DNA of 64,000 nt from BOG-994 sp049514215 (GTDB taxonomy: Bacteria > Pseudomonadota > Gammaproteobacteria > Burkholderiales > Burkholderiaceae_D), in NCBI GenBank assembly GCA_049514215.1, contig JBEKVI010000023.1, positions 1 through 64,000 of the forward strand. Direction: 5' to 3'. This document shows, one piece after another, positions 41,858 to 51,765 of this stretch; position 1 is the stretch's first letter, and every line of letters begins with the position of its first letter. The position numbers were made by a program, and so were the translations under genes. The notes under the pieces are model-generated. The model worked only from the letters and a program-made list of their open reading frames with translations, did no database searches and had not been told where the DNA came from.

Positions 41858-43405
41858 TCACGGGCGCATGCAATAAGGCGGGGTCTCGGTACTGAGCGCT
41901 GCGCTTGCGAGATTGGCGAATTCGCAAAGACGCAATCGCGTGTCGCGCGGATCGATGATTTCCTCGATCAGAAACGACTCGGCTGTTCGTAGCGGCGAAG
42001 TGAGGGCGCGCAAGCGCGCCTCAATCTCGTCTAGACGTTTCTTGGGATCGGGGGCAGCCTCGAGTTCGGCGCGATAGGCCGCTTCAAGCCCTCCGGCGAT
42101 GGGAAGCGATCCCCACTCGGCCGAGGGCCAGGCATAGCGAGTGTTGAACCGGCCTCCGGCCTGGTGCGCGGCACCCGCGACGCCAAAGGCGCGGCGCATC
42201 ACGATCGAGCACCAAGGAACCTTCGTTTGGTAGATGGCGGCCATCGCACGTACCCCGAAGCGAAGAGTTGCCGCCTGTTCGGCTTCAAGTCCAATATGGA
42301 ATCCCGGAATGTCGACCAGGTGCACGACGGGAAGATGAAACGTCTGCGCGAGATCGACGAATCGGACCAGCTTCTCCGAGGATTTGGCGGTCCAGGCCCC
42401 ACCATAGTGCAGCGGATCACTTGCCATGAGCGCAACGCCGACCCCGTCGAGACGGGCGAACCCCGTGACCAGCGAACGGCCCCAGAACCGACCCATCTCG
42501 AAGAAGCTTCCCGCATCCACCAGGGACTCGATGATGGGACGGATCTTGTACGTCTTGCGAGGATCACGGGGTATGACCGACAGGAGCGACTCGTCGCGGC
42601 GCGCACGATCATCGGTGGATCCTGCGCGCACGGGCAGATGCTCGACGCTCTGGGGCAAGTACGAAAGAAATCGACGCGTCCGGGCGAACGCCTCGGCTTC
42701 GCTTGCCACCTCGTCGTCGACGACGCCGTTACGCGTGTGGATATGGCTGCCGCCCAGTTCCTCCTTGGTGAGCGTCTGGCCGATGCGCGCCACGACCGGC
42801 GGCCCGGCGGTGAAGACCTGCGAAATTCCTTTGACCATCATCGAGTAATGGCTCGAGGCGACCCGGGCCGCACCCAGACCGGCGACGGATCCGAGCGCCA
42901 GACCGACGACAGGGACACGGCCCAGGTTAGCCACCGCCACCTCCCATCCGGGGAGGGAAGGGATATACGTGCGCCCGACCATCTCGATGGTTTTTACAGA
43001 CCCGCCTCCTCCGGTGCCGTCGACGAGACGCACGAGCGGAATGCGCAAGTCATGCGCCATGCGCTCGGCAATCATCAGCTTGGCGAACAGGCCACCGTCA
43101 TTGGCGCCACCGCGAACGGTAAAGTCGTCACCCGTGATCGCCACGGGCCGGGCGTCGATCGTTCCGTGGCCCGTGACCGAATTGGCGGGAATGAGGCCCA
43201 CCAGTCGTCCGTTCTCGTCGTACTCTGCCGAGCCCGCGACCGAGCCCAATTCCCGAAACGAGCCCGCATCGAGCAAGGCATCGATGCGTTCGCGCACGGT
43301 GAGTTTGCCCTGCGACCTGTGGCGCGCCACCTTTTCGGGGCCGCCCATCTCGCGCGCCAGTTGACGCCGCCTTTCCAGTTCATCCAGCTCGGGTTGCCAG
43401 CTCAC
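41858..43405 (-). CDS. acyl-CoA carboxylase, carboxyltransferase (beta) subunit
   Basis: A 515-residue carboxyltransferase of the propionyl-/methylcrotonyl-CoA carboxylase type, with duplicated crotonase folds. Visible are RHRSQGKLTVRERIDALLDA, GSFRELGSVA, the acyl-CoA/carboxybiotin loops SVAGLGAARVASSHYSMMV and VDIPGFHIGLEAEQAA, and MRRAFGVAGAAHQAGG. It transfers CO2 from biotin to an acyl-CoA. No biotin carboxylase or biotin carrier gene is in the window. It begins with GTG overlapping the stop of the upstream NAD(P)-binding gene (GTGA), so they are co-translated. Confidence 0.87.
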   Translation of the reverse strand: MSWQPELDELERRRQLAREMGGPEKVARHRSQGKLTVRERIDALLDAGSFRELGSVAGSAEYDENGRLVGLIPANSVTGHGTIDARPVAITGDDFTVRGGANDGGLFAKLMIAERMAHDLRIPLVRLVDGTGGGGSVKTIEMVGRTYIPSLPGWEVAVANLGRVPVVGLALGSVAGLGAARVASSHYSMMVKGISQVFTAGPPVVARIGQTLTKEELGGSHIHTRNGVVDDEVASEAEAFARTRRFLSYLPQSVEHLPVRAGSTDDRARRDESLLSVIPRDPRKTYKIRPIIESLVDAGSFFEMGRFWGRSLVTGFARLDGVGVALMASDPLHYGGAWTAKSSEKLVRFVDLAQTFHLPVVHLVDIPGFHIGLEAEQAATLRFGVRAMAAIYQTKVPWCSIVMRRAFGVAGAAHQAGGRFNTRYAWPSAEWGSLPIAGGLEAAYRAELEAAPDPKKRLDEIEARLRALTSPLRTAESFLIEEIIDPRDTRLRLCEFANLASAALSTETPPYCMRP

Positions 43406-44076
43406 ACCGGTCCTCTCGAAATTGCCTGCAGTGCCTCGGATTCCATGATCGTCACCGGTGACGTCGCCGATTGCATTGTAATGATCAGAGCGTGTGCGAC
43501 CACAGCGGCCGGAATCGGGCGGTAACGCCTCGGAAGAAACGCAGCCAAGGGAGAAAGAGTCCCCATGGCGAGCGTCTCCATGAAGCGCTGCCGCTGGCCG
43601 AGCTTTTTGCGATCGCCCAGAAGAAGAGAAGGCCGCGCGATGACAAGGGATTCGAACCCCAACGCCCGCACATCTCGCTCGGCTTCGCCTTTGACGCGGT
43701 TGTAGAAAACCGGGGAGTCGGGATTTGCACCCAATGCGCTCACGAGCGCGAAGCGACGCGCGTTCGCCTGTCTTGCTCTTTTCGCGCTCTCGAGTACGAA
43801 CTGGTAGTCGACCGTGCGAAACGCCTGGCGGGAGCCCGCATCCCGGATGGTGGTTCCAAGGCAGCAGTAGACATCATCGACAGCCGGAAACGGAAATTGG
43901 GCGAGTGCTTCGAACTGGGCGATGTGGACCTGGACTTTGGGCCCGAATGCGATGCCCTGGCGCCGGACAATGACGTGGATGGCCGAGTAGGCCCGATCAA
44001 GTGCCAACTCGCCCACCAAAGCGCGTCCGACGAGGCCCGTGGCACCCACCACAAGAGCCCTACGCGCCACCGTCAT
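43402..44076 (-). CDS. NAD(P)-binding Rossmann-fold protein (HTATIP2-like)
   Basis: A 224-residue short atypical reductase. The nucleotide-binding motif GATGLVGRALVGEL is at the N-terminus. DDVYCCLGTTIRDAGSRQAF and the YNRVKGEAERDV segment (Tyr-x3-Lys catalytic pair) follow. It resembles the HTATIP2/NAD(P)H-binding subgroup often annotated as 'oxidoreductase'. The substrate is unknown. It lies 41 bases downstream of purF and overlaps the carboxyltransferase gene. Confidence 0.8.
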   Translation of the reverse strand: MTVARRALVVGATGLVGRALVGELALDRAYSAIHVIVRRQGIAFGPKVQVHIAQFEALAQFPFPAVDDVYCCLGTTIRDAGSRQAFRTVDYQFVLESAKRARQANARRFALVSALGANPDSPVFYNRVKGEAERDVRALGFESLVIARPSLLLGDRKKLGQRQRFMETLAMGTLSPLAAFLPRRYRPIPAAVVAHALIITMQSATSPVTIMESEALQAISRGPV

Positions 44077-44117
44077 GCGTGCCCTCTGAGGAGACCCGCA
44101 GGCGCTTGCATCTGAGC

Positions 44118-45632
44118 CTAGTCCGACACGAGATTCAAATTGAGTTGCGAGCGACCTTCCAGATCCGAATGCAGCGGATGCAGCCTGGCGTACTCAACGC
44201 GGTCCAGGTATTCCGGTGTGACATCCCCCGTGATATAGACCCCGTCGAAGCAGGAAGCCTCGAAATTCGTGATCCCAGGCTGGACGTCGCGCACCGAGCG
44301 TTTCATATCCTCGATGCTTTGATAAATGAGATAGTCCGCGCCGATGGCTTCGCGAATCTGCTCGTCGTTGCGGCCATGGGCGATCAGTTCGTCGCGCGTG
44401 GGCATATCGATCCCATACACATTCGGAAAACGCACAGGAGGTGCGGCAGACGCAAAGAAGACCTTGTTGGCACCGGACTCGCGGGCCATCTGGACGATCT
44501 GGTTGCTTGTGGTTCCTCGCACGATCGAATCATCCACGATCAGCACGTTCTTGCCTTTGAACTCGACGCCAATCGGATTGAGTTTCTGGCGGACGGACTT
44601 CTTGCGAACGGCCTGGCCCGGCATGATGAAGGTGCGCCCGACATAGCGGTTCTTGATGAATCCCTCGCGGTACTCCAGGTTCAGTTTCATGGCCAGCTGC
44701 ATCGCGGCGGGCCGGCTCGAATCAGGGATCGGCATGACCACGTCGATGTTGCCGGTACGCATCTCGCGACGGATTTTCTCGGCAAGGTACTCGCCCATGC
44801 GCAAGCGCGCGGCATAGACCGACACGCCGTCCATGAGCGAATCGGGACGGGCAAGGTAGACGTACTCGAAAATGCACGGATTTAGGCTCGGATTTTCGGC
44901 ACACTGTTGCGCGTAGAGGTGGCCGTCGACGTCGATGAAGATGGCCTCCCCGGGCGCGACGTCGCGCATCAGATGAAATCCCTGCCCTTCGAGCGCGACC
45001 GACTCGGAGGCCACCAGATAATCCGTGCCTTCGTCGGTTTCGGACTGGCCGATGACAAGGGGCCGAATGCCGTAAGGGTCGCGGAACGCGAGGATGCCGT
45101 AGCCGGCGATCTGGGCCACGACCGCATAGGAGCCGCGCACGCGCTTGTGCAGCCCGGCGACCGCCTTAAAGACGGCCGCCGGATCCAGGGAATAGCCGGC
45201 CGTCGACATCTGGAGCTCGTGGGCGAGGACATTGAGAAGAACCTCGGAATCCGATTCGGTATTGATATGGCGCCGATCGATCCGATACATCTCGTCTTTG
45301 AGCTGCTCCCAGTTGGTGAGATTGCCGTTGTGAGCCAGCGTCACGCCAAAGGGCGCGTTGACATAGAACGGCTGAGCTTCCTGGGCGTTTCCGGCGGACC
45401 CGGCGGTGGGATAGCGAACCTGGGCGATGCCCATGGTGCCGGGAAGATCGCGCATGTTTCGCGTGCGAAACACATCCCGGACGAGGCCCGACCCTTTGTA
45501 CATGTTGAAGGTCTTGCCCATCCCTGTGGCAATGCCGGCCGCATCCTGGCCCCGATGCTGCAACAGCAACAGGCTGTCGTACAGGAGCTGGTTGACGGGC
45601 GCGCGTGCTACGACACCGACGATACCGCACAT
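44118..45632 (-). CDS. purF: amidophosphoribosyltransferase
   Basis: A 504-residue first enzyme of purine biosynthesis, making phosphoribosylamine from PRPP and glutamine. Cys2 of MCGIVGVVARAPV becomes the N-terminal glutaminase nucleophile after Met removal. LAHNGNLTNWEQL and the PRPP-binding VLIVDDSIVRGTTS are intact. Length is standard. It follows cvpA by 27 bases in the classical cvpA-purF order. Confidence 0.96.
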   Translation of the reverse strand: MCGIVGVVARAPVNQLLYDSLLLLQHRGQDAAGIATGMGKTFNMYKGSGLVRDVFRTRNMRDLPGTMGIAQVRYPTAGSAGNAQEAQPFYVNAPFGVTLAHNGNLTNWEQLKDEMYRIDRRHINTESDSEVLLNVLAHELQMSTAGYSLDPAAVFKAVAGLHKRVRGSYAVVAQIAGYGILAFRDPYGIRPLVIGQSETDEGTDYLVASESVALEGQGFHLMRDVAPGEAIFIDVDGHLYAQQCAENPSLNPCIFEYVYLARPDSLMDGVSVYAARLRMGEYLAEKIRREMRTGNIDVVMPIPDSSRPAAMQLAMKLNLEYREGFIKNRYVGRTFIMPGQAVRKKSVRQKLNPIGVEFKGKNVLIVDDSIVRGTTSNQIVQMARESGANKVFFASAAPPVRFPNVYGIDMPTRDELIAHGRNDEQIREAIGADYLIYQSIEDMKRSVRDVQPGITNFEASCFDGVYITGDVTPEYLDRVEYARLHPLHSDLEGRSQLNLNLVSD

Positions 45633-45659
45633 GGGACGATTCTTTCCTAGTCTCGAACG

Positions 45660-46148
45660 CTAGTAATGCACATAGCGCGCCCATTCCTGGGGCAACAACG
45701 GTTTCACGGTACGTACACCTTCGACTGCGAGCGGCGCGAGCACCGCATTGCGCCATGCCGGCTGCTGCGGCAAGGATGTCAGCCCGGCCAGGATGACCCC
45801 CGTCAAAACGATCAGAATGCCGCGCGCGAATCCGAACAGGCCTCCCAATCCATGATCGGCGAGTTCCAGGCGCGCCGTTCGGATGAGCCGCAACACGAGT
45901 ACGTTCACAAACGCTCCCACAAGCAGAGTCAGGACGAGAAGAATCAGAAATCCGATGATGAGGCGCAACATCGGATTTGGCACCGCCTCGGGCAAAAGCG
46001 CAGCCACGTCCGCAGCCCAGTAATTCGCCACGCAGAAAGCGAGAACCCACACGATCAAGGACAGTACCTCGCGCACCAGCCCGCGCATGGCACTCACGAC
46101 AACCGAGATTACGATGACACCCACCACCACATAGTCGAAAACCGTCAT
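45660..46148 (-). CDS. cvpA: CvpA family membrane protein
   Basis: A 162-residue inner-membrane protein with four hydrophobic segments and the family N-terminus FDYVVVGVIVISVVVSAMRG, followed by LVREVLSLIVWVLAF. CvpA proteins are needed for colicin V production and for envelope tolerance in other bacteria. The gene sits immediately upstream of purF, the conserved pair, and downstream of the SPOR-domain gene. Confidence 0.92.
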   Translation of the reverse strand: MTVFDYVVVGVIVISVVVSAMRGLVREVLSLIVWVLAFCVANYWAADVAALLPEAVPNPMLRLIIGFLILLVLTLLVGAFVNVLVLRLIRTARLELADHGLGGLFGFARGILIVLTGVILAGLTSLPQQPAWRNAVLAPLAVEGVRTVKPLLPQEWARYVHY

Positions 46149-46248
46149 GCGTTTGTCGCCTCCGGCCAGTTACGGCGGGCGCCCTCTCCCACTGTGCGAT
46201 TATCCAAGAACGCGTCCCGCGTTGGGAAACCATCCAAACGTCGTCGCC

Positions 46249-47157
46249 CTAGAGCGGAATCACCGCCCCGTCCAAACCGACGCCTTTGACCCGCTCGCGC
46301 GCCTTCTCCGCCGCCTCGTGGGACGGATACGGCCCCACACGAACGCGGGTGCGCGTGCCCTGAGCCGTGCTCAGGGTCTCGATGTAGGTTTTCAATCCGG
46401 CCGCCGAGAGCTTGTCGCGCAGCTCCTTGACCTTCTCCGTGCTGGCGAATGCCCCGATCTGCACCGCGAAATTCTGTCCCGCCCCCGCATTGCTAGGTGT
46501 GGGGTCTAAAACCTTACCTTCAAGGGCAGCGAGCGCTCTCGGATCATCCTTTTCGGAGGCCTTGGGCGCTCCGCGCGTGGAGTTCTCTGCGGGCAATGGC
46601 ACCGGCGGGCTGTTTGCCGCTGGCGGAACTGGGGGAGCCGCTCGCGGTTTGCCTGCGGGTGCCGCATTAGACGGGGACGACGGCCCAGGAGGATTGGCGG
46701 AATTGGCAACAATCGGGGCCAAGGCGCCAGACACGGCTGCCGCGTTTGAGGCAGTGTTCGCATCCGCCGCGGAGGGATTGACCACCTTGGAGGTGGGCTC
46801 CGTAGCGGAAGAGCTGGGACCGGCCGAGCCGTTTTCATTGGCGGGGCTAGTGGATCCGCCGTTTTGATCCGGCAAATTCGGGGCGAACGGCGTGTCCTTC
46901 TCAGGCATCTGGACCGACAAGTCCTGTCGCGAAGCTTTGGGCTCGGTGTCGAAGATCATCGGCAAAAACACGACCGCACCGACAGCGAGCGCTATGGCCC
47001 CCACCAGACGACGCCGCGCCCGACGTCGATCGAGTTCGAGCGGATCGCTAACCAGATCCCCATCGTCATCGCTTAAAGGCGTCTGGCGCGGTCGTTGGCG
47101 CGTTTTTGACTGAGAGGAGGATGCTGTTTGGTCTTTCTTGCGGGAAAACACACCCAT
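46249..47157 (-). CDS. SPOR-domain cell-division protein (DedD-like)
   Basis: A 302-residue bitopic inner-membrane protein. It has a short basic cytoplasmic N-terminus (about 1-50), one membrane helix (VGAIALAVGAVVFLPMIF), a long Pro/Ala/Ser-rich periplasmic linker, and a C-terminal SPOR domain (FAVQIGAFASTEKVKELRDK, VRVGPYPSHEAAEKARERVK). SPOR domains bind denuded septal peptidoglycan. The ATG at 47157 is used; a TTG seven codons upstream overlaps the folC stop. The position between folC and cvpA is the usual one. Confidence 0.88.
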   Translation of the reverse strand: MGVFSRKKDQTASSSQSKTRQRPRQTPLSDDDGDLVSDPLELDRRRARRRLVGAIALAVGAVVFLPMIFDTEPKASRQDLSVQMPEKDTPFAPNLPDQNGGSTSPANENGSAGPSSSATEPTSKVVNPSAADANTASNAAAVSGALAPIVANSANPPGPSSPSNAAPAGKPRAAPPVPPAANSPPVPLPAENSTRGAPKASEKDDPRALAALEGKVLDPTPSNAGAGQNFAVQIGAFASTEKVKELRDKLSAAGLKTYIETLSTAQGTRTRVRVGPYPSHEAAEKARERVKGVGLDGAVIPL

Positions 47158-47174
47158 GCGCAGACCCAATGGCT

Positions 47175-48476
47175 TCAATGTTGGTCACGAGCGCGAGCCT
47201 GTAGCACAGCCGCGACCGTGATGAACGACCCGAACACCACAATTCTATCATTCTCGCTGGCCCAACTTAGCGCGGCGCGATAGGCGTGCTCGGGATCGTC
47301 AAAGCTGTGAATCGTGCGCTCGGTGCGGTCCTCACGAAAGCCTGTTGCGAACAGGGCGGCGCGCAGAGTCTCCACACGCGCCGCACGGGTGCTGGGCAAC
47401 CCGGTCAGGAACCAGTGGTCGACCCTTTCTCCGAGCGCCCGTAAGATGCCTTCGATGTCCTTGTCCCTCATGACGCCAAACAGCGCGAGCGTGAAAGGGA
47501 AAAAGCCCATGTTATCGAGGTTTTGCGCGAGTGCGGCGGCCGCATGGGGGTTGTGCGCCACATCGAGAATGATGCTCGGGCGCCCGGGAAGAACCTGAAA
47601 GCGGCCCGTGAGCTCGACCGTCAAAAGACCGGTTCGCACGGCCTGTTGGGACACGGGCAGCACTTCTCGCAAGGCCTCGAGCGCCGCCAGCGCGGCCGAC
47701 GCATTCAGAAGCTGGTTCGCTCCCCGAAGCGCAGGGTAGCCCAGGCTTGCGCGCCTGACTCCGCGCCCTGCGAAATTCCACTGCAAGCGGTCTCCCGAGA
47801 AGTTGAAATCGACGCCCAGGCGCCAGAAGTCGGCCCCAATCGAGCGCGCGTGGGCAACGAGGGACTCCGGAGGCAGGGGATCACCGCAGATCGCCGGTCG
47901 TCCGGGCCGGTAGATGCCAGCCTTCTCAAAACCGATCTTCTCGCGCGTATCGCCGAGATAGTCGACGTGGTCCACATCGATGCTCGTGACAATCGAGCAG
48001 TCCGCATCGATCAGGTTTACCGTGTCGAGCCGTCCCCCCAGGCCCACTTCGAGGATCACCACATCCAGAGGCGCTAGCGACAGAAGACGAAGGATCGCCA
48101 GCGTGGTGAATTCGTAATAGGTGAGCTCGATCGGTGGTGCGCATTGGGTGCGCGCGCTCTCGACCGCCTCAAACTGCGTGACGAGGGAATCGGCATTTGC
48201 GTCGTGGCCGTTGACGCGGGCCCTTTCGGTGAAACTAAGAAAGTGCGGCTTGATGTAGAGACCGACGCGGTAGCCGGCATGCAGGAGGATGCTCTCGAGC
48301 ATCGCGCAGGTCGATCCCTTGCCGTTGGTTCCGCCCACCGTGATGACAGGAACGCCGAACTGCAGGCCCAAGCGCTTGGCGACTTCCCGGGAGCGCTCCA
48401 GCCCCATGGCGATGGCCTGTGGGTGAAGCGACTCGACGTACTCGAGCCACGCGTCGAGCGTCTCTGGCTTGGTCAT
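47175..48476 (-). CDS. folC: bifunctional dihydrofolate/folylpolyglutamate synthase
   Basis: A 433-residue Mur-ligase-type enzyme that adds glutamate to dihydropteroate and folates. The P-loop is VGGTNGKGSTCAMLESIL. YIKPHFLSFTERARVNG, LEVGLGGRLDTVNLID and VLDVAHNPHA are the other typical blocks. The ATG at 48476 is chosen over an upstream alternative because homology starts with the TLDAWLEYVESLHP segment. accD, a common upstream neighbour, is absent; the P-II gene lies upstream instead. Confidence 0.94.
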   Translation of the reverse strand: MTKPETLDAWLEYVESLHPQAIAMGLERSREVAKRLGLQFGVPVITVGGTNGKGSTCAMLESILLHAGYRVGLYIKPHFLSFTERARVNGHDANADSLVTQFEAVESARTQCAPPIELTYYEFTTLAILRLLSLAPLDVVILEVGLGGRLDTVNLIDADCSIVTSIDVDHVDYLGDTREKIGFEKAGIYRPGRPAICGDPLPPESLVAHARSIGADFWRLGVDFNFSGDRLQWNFAGRGVRRASLGYPALRGANQLLNASAALAALEALREVLPVSQQAVRTGLLTVELTGRFQVLPGRPSIILDVAHNPHAAAALAQNLDNMGFFPFTLALFGVMRDKDIEGILRALGERVDHWFLTGLPSTRAARVETLRAALFATGFREDRTERTIHSFDDPEHAYRAALSWASENDRIVVFGSFITVAAVLQARARDQH

Positions 48477-48524
48477 TCGAGCACGAACGGCACTCGGCAA
48501 AACGATGCCAGAGCGCCTCCGTCT

Positions 48525-48863
48525 TTAGATCGCGTCGGCCCCGGTCTCGCCGGTTCGTATGCGAATGACCTGCTCGACGGCCGACACGAAAATCTTGCCA
48601 TCGCCGATCTTTCCGGTGCGGGCCGCATTCACGATCGCATCGAGCGTGCGCTGGACGGCTTCGTCCTCGATGATGACCTCCACCTTGACCTTGGGAAGGA
48701 AATCGACGGCGTACTCGGCTCCGCGATAAAGCTCGGTGTGGCCTTTCTGGCGTCCGAAACCCTTGACCTCGGTAACGGTAAGGCCCGTAATGCCGACCGC
48801 CGCCATACCCTCGCGGACCTCGTCGAGTTTGAATGGCTTGATGATTGCGGTGATTCGTTTCAT
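48525..48863 (-). CDS. glnB: P-II nitrogen regulatory protein
   Basis: A P-II signal protein of exactly 112 residues. It integrates 2-oxoglutarate, ATP/ADP and glutamine status. The start MKRITAIIKPFKLDEVREGM and the T-loop with the uridylylated Tyr51 (RGAEYAVDFLPK) are intact, as is the C-terminal signature (GKIGDGKIFVSAVEQVIRIR). It is probably GlnB rather than GlnK because it sits 11 bases after nadE and not with amtB. AAGGACTC is the ribosome-binding site. Confidence 0.95.
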   Translation of the reverse strand: MKRITAIIKPFKLDEVREGMAAVGITGLTVTEVKGFGRQKGHTELYRGAEYAVDFLPKVKVEVIIEDEAVQRTLDAIVNAARTGKIGDGKIFVSAVEQVIRIRTGETGADAI

Positions 48864-48874
48864 TGACGAGTCCT

Positions 48875-50533
48875 TCACTCCAGAAAGCGGTTGGTAATAG
48901 GATACCTCCAGTCGCGCCCGAATGCGCGGTGCGTGACACGAATTCCGACGGGCGCTTGGCGCCTCTTGTACTCGTTTATCCGGATCAGCCTGACAACCCG
49001 GCGCACTTCCGCATCAGGATAACCCAACGCCACGATTTCGGCGGCGCTGCGCTCTTCTTCCATGTAGTGCTTGATGATGCCATCCAACACATCATACGGC
49101 GGCAGTGAGTCCTGATCGGTCTGATTGGGCCGCAACTCCGCCGAAGGAGGCCGGGTCAGGATGCGTTCAGGAATCACCTCGCGCACCGAATAGGTGTGCG
49201 TCTGGTTGCGCCACGCGCAGATCTCATAGACGAGCGTCTTCAGGATATCTTTGATGACGGCAAAGCCGCCCGCCATGTCGCCGTAGAGCGTGCAGTAGCC
49301 CGTCGCCATCTCGCTCTTGTTGCCCGTGGTCAGGACGATCCGACCCGTCTTGTTTGATAACGCCATAAGGAGCGTTCCGCGTACCCGCGCCTGGATGTTT
49401 TCCTCGGTCGCATCCTCGGCGAGTCCCGCAAATTGCGCCGACAGGGCCACGCCGAAGGCTTGCGTCATGGGCGAGATGCCGATTTCGTCGTAGCGCACCC
49501 CGAGCTTTTCAGCCATCGCCCGAGCATCCAACCAGGAGATCTCGGCCGTATAGCTCGAAGGCATCATGATGGCCCGCACGCGATCGCTGCCCAGTGCGTC
49601 GACCGCCACAGCGAGCGTCAAGGCCGAGTCGACGCCTCCGGAAAGCCCGATAAGCGCTCCGGGAAAGCCGTTTTTGCCCACGTAGTCCCGAACGCCCAAC
49701 ACCAGAGCGCGATAGACTTCTTCGGCAGGGGCTAAGGCTTGCGTTTTGAGTCCTGCCAGCGGGCGGGGCCCGTCAAATTCTACGACGGCCAGTTCCTCCT
49801 CGAACTGGGCCATCTGGACGCAGATCTCCCCTTGCGCATCGAGCACGAAGGAACCCCCGTCAAAGACCAATTCGTCCTGGCCGCCGACAAGATTGGCGTA
49901 CACGAGCGCCAAGCCCTCGACGGTCACGTTCTCGCGCATGACCTCACAGCGCTGGCCGGCCTTGTGCATGTGATAGGGCGAGCCGTTGGGCACGAGGAGC
50001 ACCTGGGCGCCCGCCGCCTTGGCGGCAGCCGGGGCGTAGCGAAACCAGGTGTCCTCACAAATGTTGACGCCAAAACGCACGCCTTTGACCTCGAACACCA
50101 GCGGACGGTGATCGAAGACGAAATAGCGCTGCTCGTCGAACACGTCATAGTTGGGCAGGTCGTGTTTGCGATAGGTGCCCGCCGAGCGGCCGTCACAAAG
50201 GACCGTGACCGCGTTATAGCGCAGCGTGCCGGCGGCCTGGGGATGGCCCACCAGGACGTAGAGTCCGGCAAATGCGGCAAGCCGGGCCGCCAGCGCCTCC
50301 AAGGCCGCCTCGGTTCTCGCATACAATAGGGGACGCAGCAGCAAATCTTCGGGCGGATAACCCACCAACGCCAGTTCGGGCGTCACGACGATGTCCGCGC
50401 CCTGGCGAGCGGCTTCCTGTGCGGCCCGAAAGATCTTTTCCGAGTTTCCCTCGAGGTCGCCCACGACGCAATTGATCTGGGCGATGGCGATCTTGATGTT
50501 TCCTGGATTCACAAAAACCTTCGTTTGCGTCAT
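48875..50533 (-). CDS. nadE: glutamine-dependent NAD+ synthetase
   Basis: A 552-residue two-domain enzyme performing the last step of NAD+ synthesis. Residues about 12-260 form the nitrilase-type glutaminase, with catalytic Glu (TPELALVGYPPEDL), Lys (TYRKHDLPNYDVFD) and Cys (NICEDTW). The C-terminal synthetase has the PP-loop IGLSGGVDSALTLAVAV and LTTGNKSEMATGYCTLYGDM. It is the upstream partner of glnB and divergent from the acyltransferase gene at 50578. Confidence 0.95.
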   Translation of the reverse strand: MTQTKVFVNPGNIKIAIAQINCVVGDLEGNSEKIFRAAQEAARQGADIVVTPELALVGYPPEDLLLRPLLYARTEAALEALAARLAAFAGLYVLVGHPQAAGTLRYNAVTVLCDGRSAGTYRKHDLPNYDVFDEQRYFVFDHRPLVFEVKGVRFGVNICEDTWFRYAPAAAKAAGAQVLLVPNGSPYHMHKAGQRCEVMRENVTVEGLALVYANLVGGQDELVFDGGSFVLDAQGEICVQMAQFEEELAVVEFDGPRPLAGLKTQALAPAEEVYRALVLGVRDYVGKNGFPGALIGLSGGVDSALTLAVAVDALGSDRVRAIMMPSSYTAEISWLDARAMAEKLGVRYDEIGISPMTQAFGVALSAQFAGLAEDATEENIQARVRGTLLMALSNKTGRIVLTTGNKSEMATGYCTLYGDMAGGFAVIKDILKTLVYEICAWRNQTHTYSVREVIPERILTRPPSAELRPNQTDQDSLPPYDVLDGIIKHYMEEERSAAEIVALGYPDAEVRRVVRLIRINEYKRRQAPVGIRVTHRAFGRDWRYPITNRFLE

Positions 50534-50577
50534 GTCTATCGAAGAGTTGCCGATGCGCCAGAGCTAGGGCGGCAGTC

Positions 50578-51765
50578 ATGAATGCACCAGACGGCGTGTC
50601 GCTACCTGCAAATTATCGCATGCGACTGATTTCCGATCTCAGCGAGATCGGCCAGGAGCGCTGGGACCGTCTCGCATTTCCGACGCCGGATTCGAGCCCT
50701 TTCTTGCGCTACGCGTTTCTATCGGCACTCCACGAGACGGGTTGCGCGAGTCCGCGTTCGGGATGGCAGCCTTGCTTTCTCACGCTCTGGAGCGGAAAGG
50801 AGCTCTTGGGCGCCTGTCCCCTCTATCGCAAGGCCCACTCGTACGGCGAATACGTTTTCGACTGGGCCTGGGCCGACGCCTATCGGCGCCACGGTCTGCC
50901 CTACTATCCGAAGCTGCTTGTGGCCGTCCCGTTCACCCCGGTCACCGGTCCAAGGCTCATGGCCCAAGACGACGCAACACGCGCCGTGCTCGCCCACGCG
51001 CTCCTGGCGCTGGTCAAGGCGGAATCGCTGTCCTCGCTGCACGTCCTCTACCCCCCGCCAGGCGAAGCCCGCGCGCTCGCCCAGGCCGGGATGATGCTCA
51101 GAGAAGGAGTCCAGTTTCACTGGACGAACGAGGGCTACCAGGATTTCGCGCAATTCATCGAGACTCTGGAACGGAAAAAACGCAAAAACATCCGCGCCGA
51201 ACGGCGCAAAGTGGCCGAGGCCGGTGTCAGCTTGCGGCGCGTTCTCGGACGCGATGCGACGGCCGCCGACTGGCGGTTTTTCGTGCGTTGCTACGACAAC
51301 ACCTATCGCGCACATCACTCGAGCCCTTACCTCAATCTCGCGTTTTTCCAGCGGATCGGGCGCGAGATGCCCGAAAATCTCGTTCTCGTCATCGCCGAAC
51401 GCGAGCGGCGACCGATCGCCTCCTCCCTCGTACTCGTCACGCCCAGCGCCCTCTATGGACGTTACTGGGGAGAGGTCGAACACGTCCCTTGCCTGCATTT
51501 CGAGTGCGCCTACTACCAACCGCTCGAATACTGCATTGAGCAGAAGATCCAAACCTTCGAGGGCGGCGCGCAAGGCGAGCACAAGATGGCGCGCGGATTT
51601 CTGCCGGTCATCACGCACTCGGCTCACTGGCTCGCGCACCCGGCGTTCGCGGATGCTATCGAGGAATTTCTCGCGCGCGAGTCCTCCGGCATCCAGAATT
51701 ATGTCGACGAGCTGCGCGACCACAACCCCTTCAAATCCTTCGTCTCGGGCGGGGAGGCCCCTTGA
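50578..51765 (+). CDS. FemAB/GNAT-like peptidyl acyltransferase (DUF482)
   Basis: A 395-residue protein of the DUF482 family, structurally related to GNAT/FemAB enzymes. It shows FPTPDSSPFLRYAFLSALHE, FDWAWADAYRRHGLPYYPKL, LERKKRKNIRAERRKV and YYQPLEYCIEQKIQTFEGGA, followed by GEHKMARGF. These are typical of the family, whose substrates are not established. The next gene's start overlaps its stop codon. Confidence 0.85.
   Translation: MNAPDGVSLPANYRMRLISDLSEIGQERWDRLAFPTPDSSPFLRYAFLSALHETGCASPRSGWQPCFLTLWSGKELLGACPLYRKAHSYGEYVFDWAWADAYRRHGLPYYPKLLVAVPFTPVTGPRLMAQDDATRAVLAHALLALVKAESLSSLHVLYPPPGEARALAQAGMMLREGVQFHWTNEGYQDFAQFIETLERKKRKNIRAERRKVAEAGVSLRRVLGRDATAADWRFFVRCYDNTYRAHHSSPYLNLAFFQRIGREMPENLVLVIAERERRPIASSLVLVTPSALYGRYWGEVEHVPCLHFECAYYQPLEYCIEQKIQTFEGGAQGEHKMARGFLPVITHSAHWLAHPAFADAIEEFLARESSGIQNYVDELRDHNPFKSFVSGGEAP

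Noticed and set aside
42164..43525. 453-codon plus-strand open frame opposite the carboxyltransferase gene
   Set aside because: It is a typical GC-rich antisense shadow; the minus-strand frame has clear carboxyltransferase motifs.
45166..46233. 355-codon minus-strand frame across cvpA and purF
   Set aside because: It is out of frame with the recognisable cvpA and purF products and has an arginine-rich, random-looking translation.
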